Below are positions 27,912 through 37,754 of a stretch of 64,000 nucleotides of DNA, in pieces. A model generated the notes under the pieces. It had not been told where the DNA came from, ran no database searches, and saw only the letters and a program-made list of their open reading frames with translations. This DNA is from Mesorhizobium sp. STM 4661. GTDB lineage: Bacteria > Pseudomonadota > Alphaproteobacteria > Rhizobiales > Rhizobiaceae. Position 1 is the stretch's first letter. Every line of letters starts with the position of its first letter. The position numbers and the translations under genes were made by a program. Location of the stretch: assembly GCF_000359125.1 (NCBI RefSeq), contig NZ_CAAF010000031.1, positions 84,165 to 148,164 on the forward strand, given 5' to 3'.

Positions 27912-29399
27912 ATGGCTCAGACCTCGACAGAACTTCGCCTGCCGATCGACGGACGCCATCGCCAGATGTTCATCGATGGCGCCTGGGTCGATGCCCGCTC
28001 CGGCCAGACCATGGAGACCCGCAATCCGGCGACCGGCGTGGTCATCGCCACCGTGCCGCGCGCCGACCGTCAGGACGTCGACCTGGCGGTGGCCGCGGCG
28101 CGCAAGGCCTTCGACGGGCCGTGGAGCCGGTTCAAGCCCTATGAGCGGCAGGTGCTGCTTCTCAGAACTGCCGACCTTTTCGAGAAGCACTGGGAAGAGA
28201 TCAGCCGGTCGGATACGACCGACATGGGCATGCCGATCGTGCGCACCCTGGCCAACCGCAACCGCGTCATCGGCATGCTGCGCTATTATGCCGGCATGGC
28301 GACGGCGCTGCATGGCGAGACCATCGAAAACTCGCTGCCGGGCGAAATCGTCTCCTTCACCCGCAAGGAGCCGGTCGGCGTTGTCGGCGCCATCATCCCC
28401 TGGAACGCGCCGACCGCCGCCTCGGTCTGGAAGATCGGGCCGGCGCTGGCGACAGGCTGCACCATCGTGCTGAAACCGTCGGAAGAGGCGCCGCTGACGC
28501 CGCTTTTGATCGCCGAGATCATGAACGAGGCCGGCGTGCCGGCAGGTGTCGTCAACATCGTCACCGGCACCGGCGCCGAGGCGGGAGCCGCGCTTGCCGA
28601 GCATATGGGCATCGACAAGATCGTCTTCACCGGCTCGACGGCGACCGGACAGTCGATCGTCCGTGCCTCGGCCGGCAATCTCAAGCGCGTTTCGCTAGAG
28701 CTCGGCGGCAAGTCGCCGGTCATCGTCTGCGCGGATGCCGATCTTGAGAAAGCCGTGCCCGTGGCGGCGATGTCGGTCTTCGCCAATTCCGGCCAGATCT
28801 GTATCGCCGGCTCGCGCCTGTTCGTTGAGCGCTCCATCCATGACGAATTCGTCGAGCGGCTGGCGGCCTACGCCAAGGGCCTCAGGATCGGCGACGGCAT
28901 CGACCCGGCAACCGAAATCGGCCCGTTGGTTTCCGAGAAGCAGTTGCAGCGGGTCACTGGCTATCTCGACGTCGGAGCGGCGGAGGGTGCGACTCTCGTC
29001 ACCGGCGGCGCCCGCCTGACAGAAGGTGCGCTCGCCGCCGGGAATTTTATCGCCCCGACAGTCTTCGCCGGCGTCTCGGACGACATGAAGATTGCGCGTG
29101 AAGAAATCTTCGGCCCGGTCATTTCGGCGCTGCCCTTCGATACGCTGGAGGAGGCAGTCGAGCGGGCCAACAACACCCCCTATGGCCTCGCCGCCGGGGT
29201 CTTTACCCGCAACGTCTCGACCGCGCATCAGCTGTCGCGAAAGATCCGCGCCGGCTCGGTCTGGGTCAACACCTATCACGCCATCGATCCGGCCGTGCCC
29301 TTCGGCGGCTACAAGATGAGCGGCTACGGCCGCGAGGGTGGCGCCGAGCACCTCGACGAATATCTCAACACCAAGAGCGTGTTCATCAAGATCGATTGA
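27912..29399 (+). CDS. NAD(P)-dependent aldehyde dehydrogenase
   Basis: A 495-residue ALDH-superfamily enzyme with all catalytic features: the oxyanion Asn in IIPWNAP (165), general base Glu263 in LELGGKSP, catalytic Cys297 in NSGQICIAGSR, and EEIFGPV near 400. Length is standard for the betaine/phenylacetaldehyde-type group. AGGAGG lies 11 bases before the ATG at 27912. The neighbouring flavin monooxygenase suggests that it may oxidise an aldehyde released by that system, but this is a guess; specificity cannot be assigned. Confidence 0.88.
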   Translation: MAQTSTELRLPIDGRHRQMFIDGAWVDARSGQTMETRNPATGVVIATVPRADRQDVDLAVAAARKAFDGPWSRFKPYERQVLLLRTADLFEKHWEEISRSDTTDMGMPIVRTLANRNRVIGMLRYYAGMATALHGETIENSLPGEIVSFTRKEPVGVVGAIIPWNAPTAASVWKIGPALATGCTIVLKPSEEAPLTPLLIAEIMNEAGVPAGVVNIVTGTGAEAGAALAEHMGIDKIVFTGSTATGQSIVRASAGNLKRVSLELGGKSPVIVCADADLEKAVPVAAMSVFANSGQICIAGSRLFVERSIHDEFVERLAAYAKGLRIGDGIDPATEIGPLVSEKQLQRVTGYLDVGAAEGATLVTGGARLTEGALAAGNFIAPTVFAGVSDDMKIAREEIFGPVISALPFDTLEEAVERANNTPYGLAAGVFTRNVSTAHQLSRKIRAGSVWVNTYHAIDPAVPFGGYKMSGYGREGGAEHLDEYLNTKSVFIKID

Positions 29400-29547
29400 G
29401 CGCTCTGCCCGTAGAAAAATACTCCGCATCGCAGGTTCTGCAAAACAGAATTCCTTCCCAGGGCCGCAAAGCCGTCCGATCCTGCGTTGATATAGGAGCG
29501 GCAACGCCCGCCCTCATCCAGCAAGTCCTCATCCGGTGCGGTTTCCC

Positions 29548-30903
29548 ATGGCAGATATCAGGCAATTGCGGCTCGGCGCCTTCATGCGGCCCGTCAGCCT
29601 TCACACCGGCGCCTGGCGCTATCCGGGTGCCTATCCCGACGCCAATTTCAACTTCGCGCATCTCAAGCGCTTCGCGCGGACATTGGAGGCGGCGAAGTTC
29701 GACGCCTTCTTCATGGCCGACCATCTGGCCGTGCTCAACATGCCCATAGAGGCGCTGCGGCGCAGCCACACGGTGACGTCGTTCGAGCCATTCACGCTGC
29801 TATCGGCGCTGGCCGCCGTCACCGATCATATCGGGCTGGTGGCAACTGCATCGACAACTTTCGATGCGCCCTACCACATTGCCCGCCGTTTCGCCTCGCT
29901 GGACCATATCAGCGGCGGTCGCGCCGGCTGGAACATCGTGACGACGTCCAACCCCGATGCGGCGCTGAACTTCGGCCTCGAAGAGCATGTCGAGCATGAT
30001 GAGCGCTACCGGCGCGCACGCGAATTCTACGATGTCGTCACCGGCCTGTGGGACAGCTTTGCCGACGATGCCTTCATCCGCGACACCGAAAGCGGGCTTT
30101 ATTTCGATCCGGCCAGGCTGCATGTGCTGGACCACAAGGGCGAACATCTGTCGGTCAAGGGGCCGCTCAACATCGCGCGGCCGGTGCAGGGCTGGCCGGT
30201 CATCGTTCAGGCCGGAGCCTCCGAGGCGGGACGCCAACTGGCGGCCGAAACGGCGGAGGTCATCTTTGCCGCCCATGCCGATCTCGCGGCCGGGCAGCGC
30301 TTCTTCGCCGATGTGAAAGGTCGCGCGCAAAGGCTTGGCCGGTCGCGCGACGACATCAAGATCCTGCCCGGCGCCTTCGTCATTGTCGGCGACACCGTCG
30401 AGGAAGCGCAGGCCAAGCGGGCCAGGCTCGACAGCCTCGTTTATTACGCGAGCGGCATTGCCTCGCTGTCGATCGCGCTCGGCCATGATGCATCGGGTTT
30501 CGACCCGGACGCAGCCTTGCCCGAAATCCCCGAAAGCAACGCCAGCAAGAGTGGCCGCGAACGCGTCATCGAACTGGCGCGCCAGGAAAACCTGACCGTC
30601 AGGCAGCTTGCGCAGCGGCTGGGCGGCTATTCCGGCCTCGCCTTCGTCGGCACGCCAAAGACGATCGCCGACGGGATGGAGGAATGGCTGACCACGGAAG
30701 GTTCCGACGGCTTCAACATCATGTTCCCCTATCTTCCCGCCGGGCTCGACGACTTTGCCGAGAAGGTGGTGCCTGAGCTGCAGCGTCGCGGCATTTTCAG
30801 GCGGCAGTATGAGGGATCGACGCTGCGCGAAAATCTCGGCCTGAAGCGTCCGCCGAACCGCTTCTTTGAAGGCGAGGAAGCCGCGATCCGCAAGGCGGGA
30901 TGA
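29548..30903 (+). CDS. FMNH2-dependent monooxygenase, NtaA/SnaA/DszA family
   Basis: A 451-residue luciferase-like enzyme with the family N-terminus (AFMRPVSLHTGAWRYP-like), a central FMN-phosphate region (RAGWNIVTTSNPDAALNFG near residue 135) and VIVQAGASEAGRQLAAETAEVIFAA near 220. Members oxidise sulfur compounds (DmoA, DszA, SnaA) or aminopolycarboxylates (NtaA) using reduced FMN supplied by a separate reductase. The gene at 31134 encodes such a reductase. The ATG at 29548 is favoured over a GTG at 29536. Substrate unknown. Confidence 0.87.
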   Translation: MADIRQLRLGAFMRPVSLHTGAWRYPGAYPDANFNFAHLKRFARTLEAAKFDAFFMADHLAVLNMPIEALRRSHTVTSFEPFTLLSALAAVTDHIGLVATASTTFDAPYHIARRFASLDHISGGRAGWNIVTTSNPDAALNFGLEEHVEHDERYRRAREFYDVVTGLWDSFADDAFIRDTESGLYFDPARLHVLDHKGEHLSVKGPLNIARPVQGWPVIVQAGASEAGRQLAAETAEVIFAAHADLAAGQRFFADVKGRAQRLGRSRDDIKILPGAFVIVGDTVEEAQAKRARLDSLVYYASGIASLSIALGHDASGFDPDAALPEIPESNASKSGRERVIELARQENLTVRQLAQRLGGYSGLAFVGTPKTIADGMEEWLTTEGSDGFNIMFPYLPAGLDDFAEKVVPELQRRGIFRRQYEGSTLRENLGLKRPPNRFFEGEEAAIRKAG

Positions 30904-31133
30904 GACCGAACGAAATGCGTTGCTCGGATGGCGTCGACGGCATCGAGATATGGGTCACCCATACGCAGGCAAGCGGCGGCTCTCTTTTTTCGACGCCGCC
31001 GCAAACAGAAAAATTATCCACGGTTTTCGGCCGTGGCGAGCATCCATTCCTTTCACTCGATCGGAATGTCTATAAAAATTATGGACATTGAAGTCGGGCT
31101 GGCAGCCCAATCCCAGTCGGGCGGTAGCCCAAA

Positions 31134-31715
31134 ATGATCGTGAGGCTTTCCGCCATGACCAATCCGGCAGTCGTCGGTTTCTCCGGTAATTTCACGCGGC
31201 CGTCGAAGACCCGCGGCTTCGTCGATCATATCGTGACGGAGATCTCGGGTAGATATGGCCTGGCGGCCAGCACCTATGACGTCGTCGACCTTGGCCCCAG
31301 CCTCGGCGGTGCGAAATGGGCGCGCGACCTCGATGCGCAGGCAGGCCTGATCCTGAAGCGCATCACCGCGGCAGACGTGCTCGTCGTCGGCTCGCCCACC
31401 TACAAGGGCAGCTATACCGGCCTGTTCAAGCATTTCTTCGACCTCGTTGATCCCACGGCGCTCAAGGGCAAGCCGGTGGTGCTGGCGGCGACCGGCGGCG
31501 GCGAACGGCATGCGCTGATCGTCGAGCATCAGTTGCGGCCGCTGTTCGGTTTCTTCGAGGCCTTTGCGCTGCCGACCGCCGTCTATGCTTCGGACAAGGA
31601 TTTCGTCGACGGCATTCTGGCCTCCGAGGCCATCAGGGCACGGGTCGGACTGGCGGTGGATGATGTCGGTGCAGCGCTTGCCGGCCGGTCGCGCGCAAGG
31701 GTCGCCGCCGAATAG
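31134..31715 (+). CDS. NAD(P)H-dependent FMN reductase (MsuE/SsuE-like)
   Basis: A 193-residue flavodoxin-fold reductase with GFSGNFTRPSKTRGFVDHI near the N-terminus, VLVVGSPTYKGSYTGLFKHFFDLVD near 83-107 and VVLAATGGGERHALIVEHQLRPLFGFF near 117-143. It would supply FMNH2 to the monooxygenase at 29548. The ATG at 31155 is an equally good start (GAGG ten bases upstream). The 230-base gap before it contains a small hairpin (CCACGG / CCGTGG) but no clear promoter. Confidence 0.88.
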   Translation: MIVRLSAMTNPAVVGFSGNFTRPSKTRGFVDHIVTEISGRYGLAASTYDVVDLGPSLGGAKWARDLDAQAGLILKRITAADVLVVGSPTYKGSYTGLFKHFFDLVDPTALKGKPVVLAATGGGERHALIVEHQLRPLFGFFEAFALPTAVYASDKDFVDGILASEAIRARVGLAVDDVGAALAGRSRARVAAE

Positions 31716-31865
31716 CTGCCGGCGCTTAGGCCTGCCGTAACCATCCCGCACTTAATCACTGACTACTATGTGAAGCAAAACCGGCCTGCCGCGTCTTTTG
31801 CGGGCGCGGTCGGGACGCGCAGTCGCACCGGAAGGACAAAAAGCGGGCAGCGGGATTGCGCCTTG

Positions 31866-31901
31866 AATCACCTTGTTGTACGAACGTTCAACAAGGTGAT
31901 T
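31866..31901. promoter_or_regulatory. TetR-type operator 1 of the CocE/MttB regulon
   Basis: Perfect 13-base arms AATCACCTTGTTG / CAACAAGGTGATT around a 10-base centre. The core 31872-31895, read on the minus strand, is CTTGTTGAACGT followed by TCGTACAACAAG. It matches 43988-44011 at 23 of 24 positions. It ends 15 bases before the GTG of the hydrolase gene. The probable ligand is the TetR protein at 39419-40099. Confidence 0.85.
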
Positions 31902-31916
31902 TAACGAGTACCTGCC

Positions 31917-33926
31917 GTGGTACGAACCGAGTTCCCGTTTGCCGTCGAGACCGTCGATCCGCTCTGGATCACGTTGCTCGACGGCACGCGCATCGCCGCC
32001 ACGCTGTGGCGCCCGCGCACCGACGCCCAGGTGCCGGTCGTCGTCGAAATGGTGCCCTATCGCCGCCGTGACGGCACCGTGGCGCGCGACATCGACATCC
32101 ATCCCTGGCTCGCCGGCCATGGCATCGCCTGCGCGCGCATCGACATTCGCGGCTCCGGCGATTCCGACGGCGATCTGGCCGACGAATATCTGCCGCGCGA
32201 ACAGGAGGATACCTGCGAAATCATCGCCCATTTGGCCGCGCAACCCTGGTGCAACGGCAATGTCGGTATGACCGGCATTTCCTGGGGCGGCTTCAATGCG
32301 CTGCAGGTGGCGGCGCGCCGGCCGCTCGCCTTGAAGGCCATCATCATCAACTGCGCCACCGACGACCGCTATGCCGACGACATCCATTACATGGGCGGCG
32401 CGCTGCTGACTGAGCAGGAGATGTGGTCCAACTTCATGCTGGTGAAGAAGGCGATGGCGCCCGATCCGCAGATTGTCGGCGACGCCTGGCGCGCCATGTG
32501 GGCCAGGCGCCTTGAGGCAACAAGCTCGCTGTCGGAAATCTGGCTCGCGCATCAGCGCCGCGACGATTATTGGCGTCAGGGGTCGGTCTGCGAAGATCAT
32601 GCCGCGATCGAATGCGCGGTCATGGCCGTCTGCGGCTGGGAAGACAGCTACTCCAACTTCGTGCCGCGTCTGCTCGAACATTTGCCGGGACCCAAGCTTG
32701 GCATCGTCGGGCCGTGGTCGCACGCCTATCCCTGCCGCGGCGCGCCGGGTCCGCTGATCGGTTATCTGCAGGAAGCTTTGCGCTGGTGGCGTCATTGGCT
32801 GTGCGATGAGGAGACCGGCATCATGGATGAGCCGCCCTACCGCGTCTGGATCACCGGCGAAGAGCGTCCACAATCCTTCTATCTCCCGGATCATGCCGGG
32901 TCGTGGGCTGCGGAGGACGCGTGGCCGTCGCCGCGCATCGAGCGCCGCAAGCTGCATCTGAATGCCGCCGGGCTGGGCAGTGAGGCTCTACCCGGCACAA
33001 CGCTTTCCGTGCGCTCGCCGGCCACCGCCGGGCGCGACTGTGGCCGCTGGGGCGGCTATGGCGGCAGCTGTCCTGATATGGCGATCGACCAGCGCCGCGA
33101 AGACGGTCTGGCGCTGTGCTTCGACACGGGACCGCTGGACGACGACATGACCTTGCTCGGCGCGCCGGAACTGGAACTGCTCGTCGCCGTCGACCAGCCG
33201 CATGTCAACCTCGCCGCCCGGCTCTGCGACGTCTATCCCGACGGCACCTCGGCATTGATGACCTATGGTGTGCTCAACCTCAGCCATCGCGACAGCCACG
33301 AGCATCCGGCGCCATGCCCGGTCGGAACGCCTTTCCCCGTGCGGCTGAAGCTCAACGATTTTGCCCGCACCGTGCCCAAGGGTCATCGTATCCGGCTGTC
33401 GCTGGCCAACCAGCATTGGCCTATCCTGTGGCCGCAGCCGAAACTGTCGACGCTGTCGATCGTCAGCGGCGACAGCAGCATGGTTCTGCCGGTGCGCCCG
33501 CCATCGCCGCGCGACCGCGACGTTCGCTTCGAGCCGGCCGAAACCGCGCCGCCGGTTCCGACCACGACTTTGGAAGATGGCTTCGATCGCCGCATCGTCA
33601 CCGACGATGTCGGCTCTGGCGTCCAGACCATCGCGCTGACCTCCGACCATGGCAGCAGGCGCTACGACGATCGCAACATCACCGTGTCCTCGGCCAACAG
33701 CGACACGATGAGCATATGCGCCGACGATCCGCAGTCGGCCAGGCTCGTCACCGAATACCGCTGGGCCATCGCCAGCGCCGATGCCGACACCGATGCGACA
33801 GCGCGCACCGAACTGACGGCGGACGAGACGCATTTCAATCTGAGTTGGCGCCTCGAGGCGCGAGAACGGGGCAAGCTTGTCCACAGCGCCTCGGCAACGC
33901 GGCGCATCAGGCGCGATTTTGCCTGA
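31917..33926 (+). CDS. CocE/NonD-family hydrolase (X-Pro dipeptidyl-peptidase-like)
   Basis: A 669-residue cytoplasmic serine hydrolase of the S15/CocE family. It has an N-terminal alpha/beta-hydrolase domain with the nucleophile Ser122 in GISWGG and the preceding RIDIRGSGDSDGDL loop, and a jelly-roll C-terminal domain (PELELLVAVDQPHVNLAARLCDV near 420). Relatives cleave esters, amides or X-Pro dipeptides. GTG start at 31917. It heads an operon with a dipeptide-type ABC transporter, so it probably acts on the imported compound. Control by the palindrome just upstream links it to the MttB unit. Confidence 0.87.
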   Translation: MVRTEFPFAVETVDPLWITLLDGTRIAATLWRPRTDAQVPVVVEMVPYRRRDGTVARDIDIHPWLAGHGIACARIDIRGSGDSDGDLADEYLPREQEDTCEIIAHLAAQPWCNGNVGMTGISWGGFNALQVAARRPLALKAIIINCATDDRYADDIHYMGGALLTEQEMWSNFMLVKKAMAPDPQIVGDAWRAMWARRLEATSSLSEIWLAHQRRDDYWRQGSVCEDHAAIECAVMAVCGWEDSYSNFVPRLLEHLPGPKLGIVGPWSHAYPCRGAPGPLIGYLQEALRWWRHWLCDEETGIMDEPPYRVWITGEERPQSFYLPDHAGSWAAEDAWPSPRIERRKLHLNAAGLGSEALPGTTLSVRSPATAGRDCGRWGGYGGSCPDMAIDQRREDGLALCFDTGPLDDDMTLLGAPELELLVAVDQPHVNLAARLCDVYPDGTSALMTYGVLNLSHRDSHEHPAPCPVGTPFPVRLKLNDFARTVPKGHRIRLSLANQHWPILWPQPKLSTLSIVSGDSSMVLPVRPPSPRDRDVRFEPAETAPPVPTTTLEDGFDRRIVTDDVGSGVQTIALTSDHGSRRYDDRNITVSSANSDTMSICADDPQSARLVTEYRWAIASADADTDATARTELTADETHFNLSWRLEARERGKLVHSASATRRIRRDFA

Positions 33927-33944
33927 GGGGAGGGAAGGGAGGCC

Positions 33945-34895
33945 ATGCTTGCATATGCAGTGAAGCGCATCGGTCTCGGCCTCCTGATACTCGTCCTCGT
34001 CATGGTCGCCATGTATGCGGCCGTCTTCCTTGTCCCCGGCGATCCTGCCAGTGTAGCGCTTGGTCCGCGCGCCACGCCGGAACTGAAAAGGCTTCTGATA
34101 GAGCGCATGGGGCTCGACCAGCCGGTGTGGTGGCAGATCGTCGAATTCTTCCGCAACGCGCTGACCGGCAATCTCGGCTACGACGTCTGGTCGAACCGGC
34201 CGGTGTCGACCTTGGTCATGGAGGCACTGCCGAACACATTGATCCTCGGCCTGACCGCGCTCGCCGTCGCGCTTCTCATCGGCGTGCCGCTTGGCTGCCT
34301 TTCGGTCATGCGGCGCGGCACGCTTGCCGATGCTGTCATCGGTGTGCTCTCCGTCGGCGTCATCGCCGTGCCGTCCTTCGTCGTCGCCATCTATTCGCTG
34401 CTGCTCTTTGCCGTCACCTTGCGCTGGCTGCCGGCGATCGGCGCCGGCGAGGCCGGGGACATCGCCAGCCAGGCCAGGGCGCTGGTGCTGCCGGCGGCGG
34501 CCATCGCGCTCGGCTGGATCGGCTACATCGCCCGCATGGTGCGCGCCTCGATGATGGAGGTGATGGGCGAACCGCACATCCGCACGGCGCGTTCCTTCGG
34601 CCTGCCGGAATGGAAGATCGTCTCCAAATACGCTCTGCGCATCGCCATCATCCCGACCATCTCGCTGGTGGCGGTGGGCCTGGGCAGCATCTTGTCCAGC
34701 GCCGTCTTCGTCGAGGCGGTGTTTGCCCGGCCCGGTATCGGCAAGCTGATCACCGACGCCGTCAACACCCGCAACTATCCGGTCGTCATGGGCACGGTGC
34801 TGATCATGACCGCCATCTATGTCTCCATCACCATCGCCGCCGATCTTCTGATCGCGCGGCTCGATCCGAGGGTCCGCGATGTCTTCCGTGGCTGA
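33945..34895 (+). CDS. Dipeptide-type ABC transporter permease (DppB-like)
   Basis: A 316-residue inner-membrane protein with six predicted helices. The N-terminal TM1 region with PGDPASVALGPRATPE in the following loop is characteristic of DppB/OppB, and the EAA-type loop MGEPHIRTARSFGLPEWKIV near 205-225 contacts the ATPases. AGGGAGG precedes the ATG. It pairs with the permease at 34879, whose gene overlaps it by 17 bases. Confidence 0.92.
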   Translation: MLAYAVKRIGLGLLILVLVMVAMYAAVFLVPGDPASVALGPRATPELKRLLIERMGLDQPVWWQIVEFFRNALTGNLGYDVWSNRPVSTLVMEALPNTLILGLTALAVALLIGVPLGCLSVMRRGTLADAVIGVLSVGVIAVPSFVVAIYSLLLFAVTLRWLPAIGAGEAGDIASQARALVLPAAAIALGWIGYIARMVRASMMEVMGEPHIRTARSFGLPEWKIVSKYALRIAIIPTISLVAVGLGSILSSAVFVEAVFARPGIGKLITDAVNTRNYPVVMGTVLIMTAIYVSITIAADLLIARLDPRVRDVFRG

Positions 34896-35766
34896 CGCCT
34901 CGCTCTCCACGCCGGACCGACAACGGTTTCCGCTATTGCGCGCACTGCTCGCTGATCCGTTCACTTGCGTGGCGCTGATCCTGGTCACCGGCTTCCTCAT
35001 CACCGCCGTCTTCGCGCCGTGGCTGGCTCCCTATTCGCCGATCAAGATCGATGTCCTGCACAAGCTACAGCCGCCATCGCTCGCGCACTGGTTCGGCACC
35101 GATCATCTCGGCCGCGATCTCCTGTCGCGCGTCATCCACGGCGCACGCACGGCGCTGACGATCGCCATGGTCTCCGTCGCGATAGCCGGTGCGATCGGCC
35201 TGTTGCTCGGGCTGATAGCCGGCTACGGGCCGCGCTGGCTCGACGCCATCCTGGTGCTGACCTTCGACAGCCTGAACTCGCTGCCGATGATCATGTTCGC
35301 GCTCGCCATCATCACCGTGCTCGGCGCCGGCACCGGCACGCTGATCATCGTCATCGCCGCGACCTCGTTCCCGAGCTATGCCAGGCTGATCCGGGCGCAA
35401 ACGCTGGCGCTGAGGAACAGCGATTACATCCTCGCCGAGCGCCTGCTCGATGCGAGTGCGGCGCGCATCATCTTCATCCACCTGCTGCCCAATGTCGTCG
35501 GCCCGCTGATCATCCTTCTGTCGATGGATATTCCGGTCGTCATCATGGTCGAAGCCGGCCTGAGCTTCCTCGGCCTTGGCGTGCGGCCGCCGACGCCGTC
35601 CTGGGGCTCGATCCTCTATGACGGCTACACCAGCATCCGCGCCGCACCGTTCATGGTCATCTTCGGCGGCCTGCCGCTGGTGCTCGCCACGCTCGGCTTC
35701 ACCTTCCTCGGCGAGGGCCTGCGCGATTATCTCGATCCGCGCCTGCAATTGCGGAGGCCGGCATGA
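34879..35766 (+). CDS. Dipeptide-type ABC transporter permease (DppC-like)
   Basis: A 295-residue inner-membrane protein with the OppC_N segment, then APYSPIKIDVLHKLQPPSLAHWFGTDHLGRDLLSRVIHG (about residues 50-88), the diagnostic DppC/OppC motif. The C-terminal half carries membrane helices with the EAA-like loop QTLALRNSDYILAERLLDA near 175-190. Start and stop overlap the neighbouring genes, indicating one operon. Confidence 0.92.
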   Translation: MSSVADASLSTPDRQRFPLLRALLADPFTCVALILVTGFLITAVFAPWLAPYSPIKIDVLHKLQPPSLAHWFGTDHLGRDLLSRVIHGARTALTIAMVSVAIAGAIGLLLGLIAGYGPRWLDAILVLTFDSLNSLPMIMFALAIITVLGAGTGTLIIVIAATSFPSYARLIRAQTLALRNSDYILAERLLDASAARIIFIHLLPNVVGPLIILLSMDIPVVIMVEAGLSFLGLGVRPPTPSWGSILYDGYTSIRAAPFMVIFGGLPLVLATLGFTFLGEGLRDYLDPRLQLRRPA

Positions 35767-36728
35767 CCGGCGCGCTCGCCGCCCGCGATCTCAGCGTCCG
35801 CTACGAGACGCAACATGGCAGCGTGCACGCACTGCGCCATGTCGACATCGAGGCGCATCCCGGCGAGGTCATCGGCATCGTCGGCGAAAGCGGCTGCGGC
35901 AAGTCCACGCTGGTCACCGCCCTGGCTAACCTTTTGCCGGCCAACGCGCGCATCGATGGTTGCATTTCCTGGAACGGCGTCGACCTGGCGAAGCTCGACG
36001 CGCACCGCCAGCGCCTGCTGCGCGGCGACGAAATCGCGCTGGTCAGCCAGGACCCGATGACCGCCTTCAACCCGGTGCTGACCATCGGCGACCAGCTCGT
36101 CGACTTCCAGCACCACCGCAAGGATATCGGCCGGGCGCGGAAGCGGGCGCGGATCGCCGCCATGCTTGGCCGCGTCGGCATCTCGGACGCGGAACGGCGC
36201 ATGCAGAGCTATCCGCACGAGCTCTCCGGCGGCATGCGCCAGCGCGTCGCGATCGCCGCGGCACTGCTGACCGATCCCGGCCTGCTCATCGCCGACGAGC
36301 CGACGACGGCGCTCGACGTGACCATGGAGGCGCAGATCATCCATTTGCTGCGCGAACTCCGGCGCGAATACAACGGCATCATCATCGTCGTCTCGCACCA
36401 TCTCGGCGTCATCGCCGAACTCTGCGACCGGGTCTATGTCATGTATGCCGGCGAGGTGGTCGAGGGCGGCGAGGTCGATGCGATCTTCCACGACGCCAGG
36501 CACCCCTATACGCAAGCGCTGCTCGCCTGCGATCCGGCTCGCTTTCACGAGCGGCTGGACAGGCTGCCGACCATCCCCGGCGTGCTGCCCAACCTCACCG
36601 CGCCGCCCTGCGGCTGCGTCTATGCACCGCGTTGCGACCGTGCCTTTGCCCCATGTGGCACTATCGCGCCGCCGCTGGTGAAGCTGTCCGCCTCGCATGT
36701 CGCTCGCTGCCATGCGGTGACGCCATGA
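35763..36728 (+). CDS. Dipeptide-type ABC transporter ATPase (DppD-like)
   Basis: A 321-residue ATPase with Walker [12 protein letters not shown] near residue 41, Q-loop [11 protein letters not shown], signature [15 protein letters not shown] near 156, Walker [14 protein letters not shown], and the C-terminal oligopeptide/dipeptide extension ([15 protein letters not shown] near 282). The ATG overlaps the preceding stop (ATGA). Confidence 0.93.
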   Translation: MTGALAARDLSVRYETQHGSVHALRHVDIEAHPGEVIGIVGESGCGKSTLVTALANLLPANARIDGCISWNGVDLAKLDAHRQRLLRGDEIALVSQDPMTAFNPVLTIGDQLVDFQHHRKDIGRARKRARIAAMLGRVGISDAERRMQSYPHELSGGMRQRVAIAAALLTDPGLLIADEPTTALDVTMEAQIIHLLRELRREYNGIIIVVSHHLGVIAELCDRVYVMYAGEVVEGGEVDAIFHDARHPYTQALLACDPARFHERLDRLPTIPGVLPNLTAPPCGCVYAPRCDRAFAPCGTIAPPLVKLSASHVARCHAVTP

Positions 36729-37753
36729 GCCCCTTGCTCGCCGTCGAAGACCTGTCGGTCAGTTTCGCCCGTGGTGGCTTGCTCAACCGACTGATCAATC
36801 CGTTCCCGTTGCCGAGCTTCAACGTCATCGATCGCGTGACGCTGTCGCTGATGCCGGGCGAGACGCTTGGGTTGGTCGGCGAATCCGGGTCCGGCAAGAC
36901 CACGCTGGCCCGCACCATCCTCGGCCTTGTGCAAGCCGCCGCCGGCCGCATCGCCTTCGAGGGCAGGGACGTCAAGACCCAGGCCGATTTCCGCGCCATG
37001 CGCCGGCGCTCGGCGATGATGTTCCAGGACCCGGTCGCCTCACTCAGTCCGCGCCTGCGCATCGGCACGCTGCTCACCGAACCGCAGGTGATCCAAGGCG
37101 TGCCGATGCCGGACCGCCGTGCCGCGGGCAGGGCACTGCTGGCGCTGGTCGGCCTGCCTGCCTCCTTCGTCGACCGCTTTCCGCATGAACTCTCCGGCGG
37201 GCAGGCGCGCCGCGTTTGCGTCGCCCGCGCGCTGGCGATGAAGCCGCATCTGCTGCTTGCCGACGAACCGACCGCCGGCCTCGATGTCTCCGTGCAAGGC
37301 GATGTGCTGAATTTGATCGGCGAGTTGAAGCGCGAACTCGGCTTCGCCGCCATCATCGTCACCCACAATCTGGCCATGATCCGCCATGTCAGCGATCGGC
37401 TGGCCATTATGTATCTCGGCCGGCTGGTCGAGACGGGGCCGACGCAAGACGTGTTTTCCTCGCCCATGCATCCCTATACCGCGACGCTGATCCAGTCCGA
37501 GCCGATACCCGATCCGCGCCGGCGCGGCCAGAACCCCGCCGTCAACGGCGAGATTCCGAGCGTGTTTCGGCGGCCCTCGGGCTGCGAATTCCACACACGC
37601 TGCCCGATCGCGCGCGACCGCTGCAAAGCCGAGGCGCCAGCCTATCGAAAGATCGGCGCGGACCGAATGGTGCGCTGCCATTTCCCGCTGGAGACAGGCG
37701 GGCAAGAACGGGAAGCCTTCTCACGCGCTTCCACCAACCAAAGGGGAAACTGA
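36725..37753 (+). CDS. Dipeptide-type ABC transporter ATPase (DppF-like)
   Basis: A 342-residue ATPase starting [12 protein letters not shown], with its ATG overlapping the previous stop. Walker A GESGSGKTTLAR, signature LSGGQARRVCVARAL, Walker B LLLADEPTAGLDVSVQ, and the C-terminal CEFHTRCPIARDRC extension. It forms the heterodimeric motor with the protein at 35763. Longer in-frame upstream starts would overlap that gene heavily and are rejected. Confidence 0.92.
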   Translation: MSPLLAVEDLSVSFARGGLLNRLINPFPLPSFNVIDRVTLSLMPGETLGLVGESGSGKTTLARTILGLVQAAAGRIAFEGRDVKTQADFRAMRRRSAMMFQDPVASLSPRLRIGTLLTEPQVIQGVPMPDRRAAGRALLALVGLPASFVDRFPHELSGGQARRVCVARALAMKPHLLLADEPTAGLDVSVQGDVLNLIGELKRELGFAAIIVTHNLAMIRHVSDRLAIMYLGRLVETGPTQDVFSSPMHPYTATLIQSEPIPDPRRRGQNPAVNGEIPSVFRRPSGCEFHTRCPIARDRCKAEAPAYRKIGADRMVRCHFPLETGGQEREAFSRASTNQRGN

Positions 37754-37754
37754 C

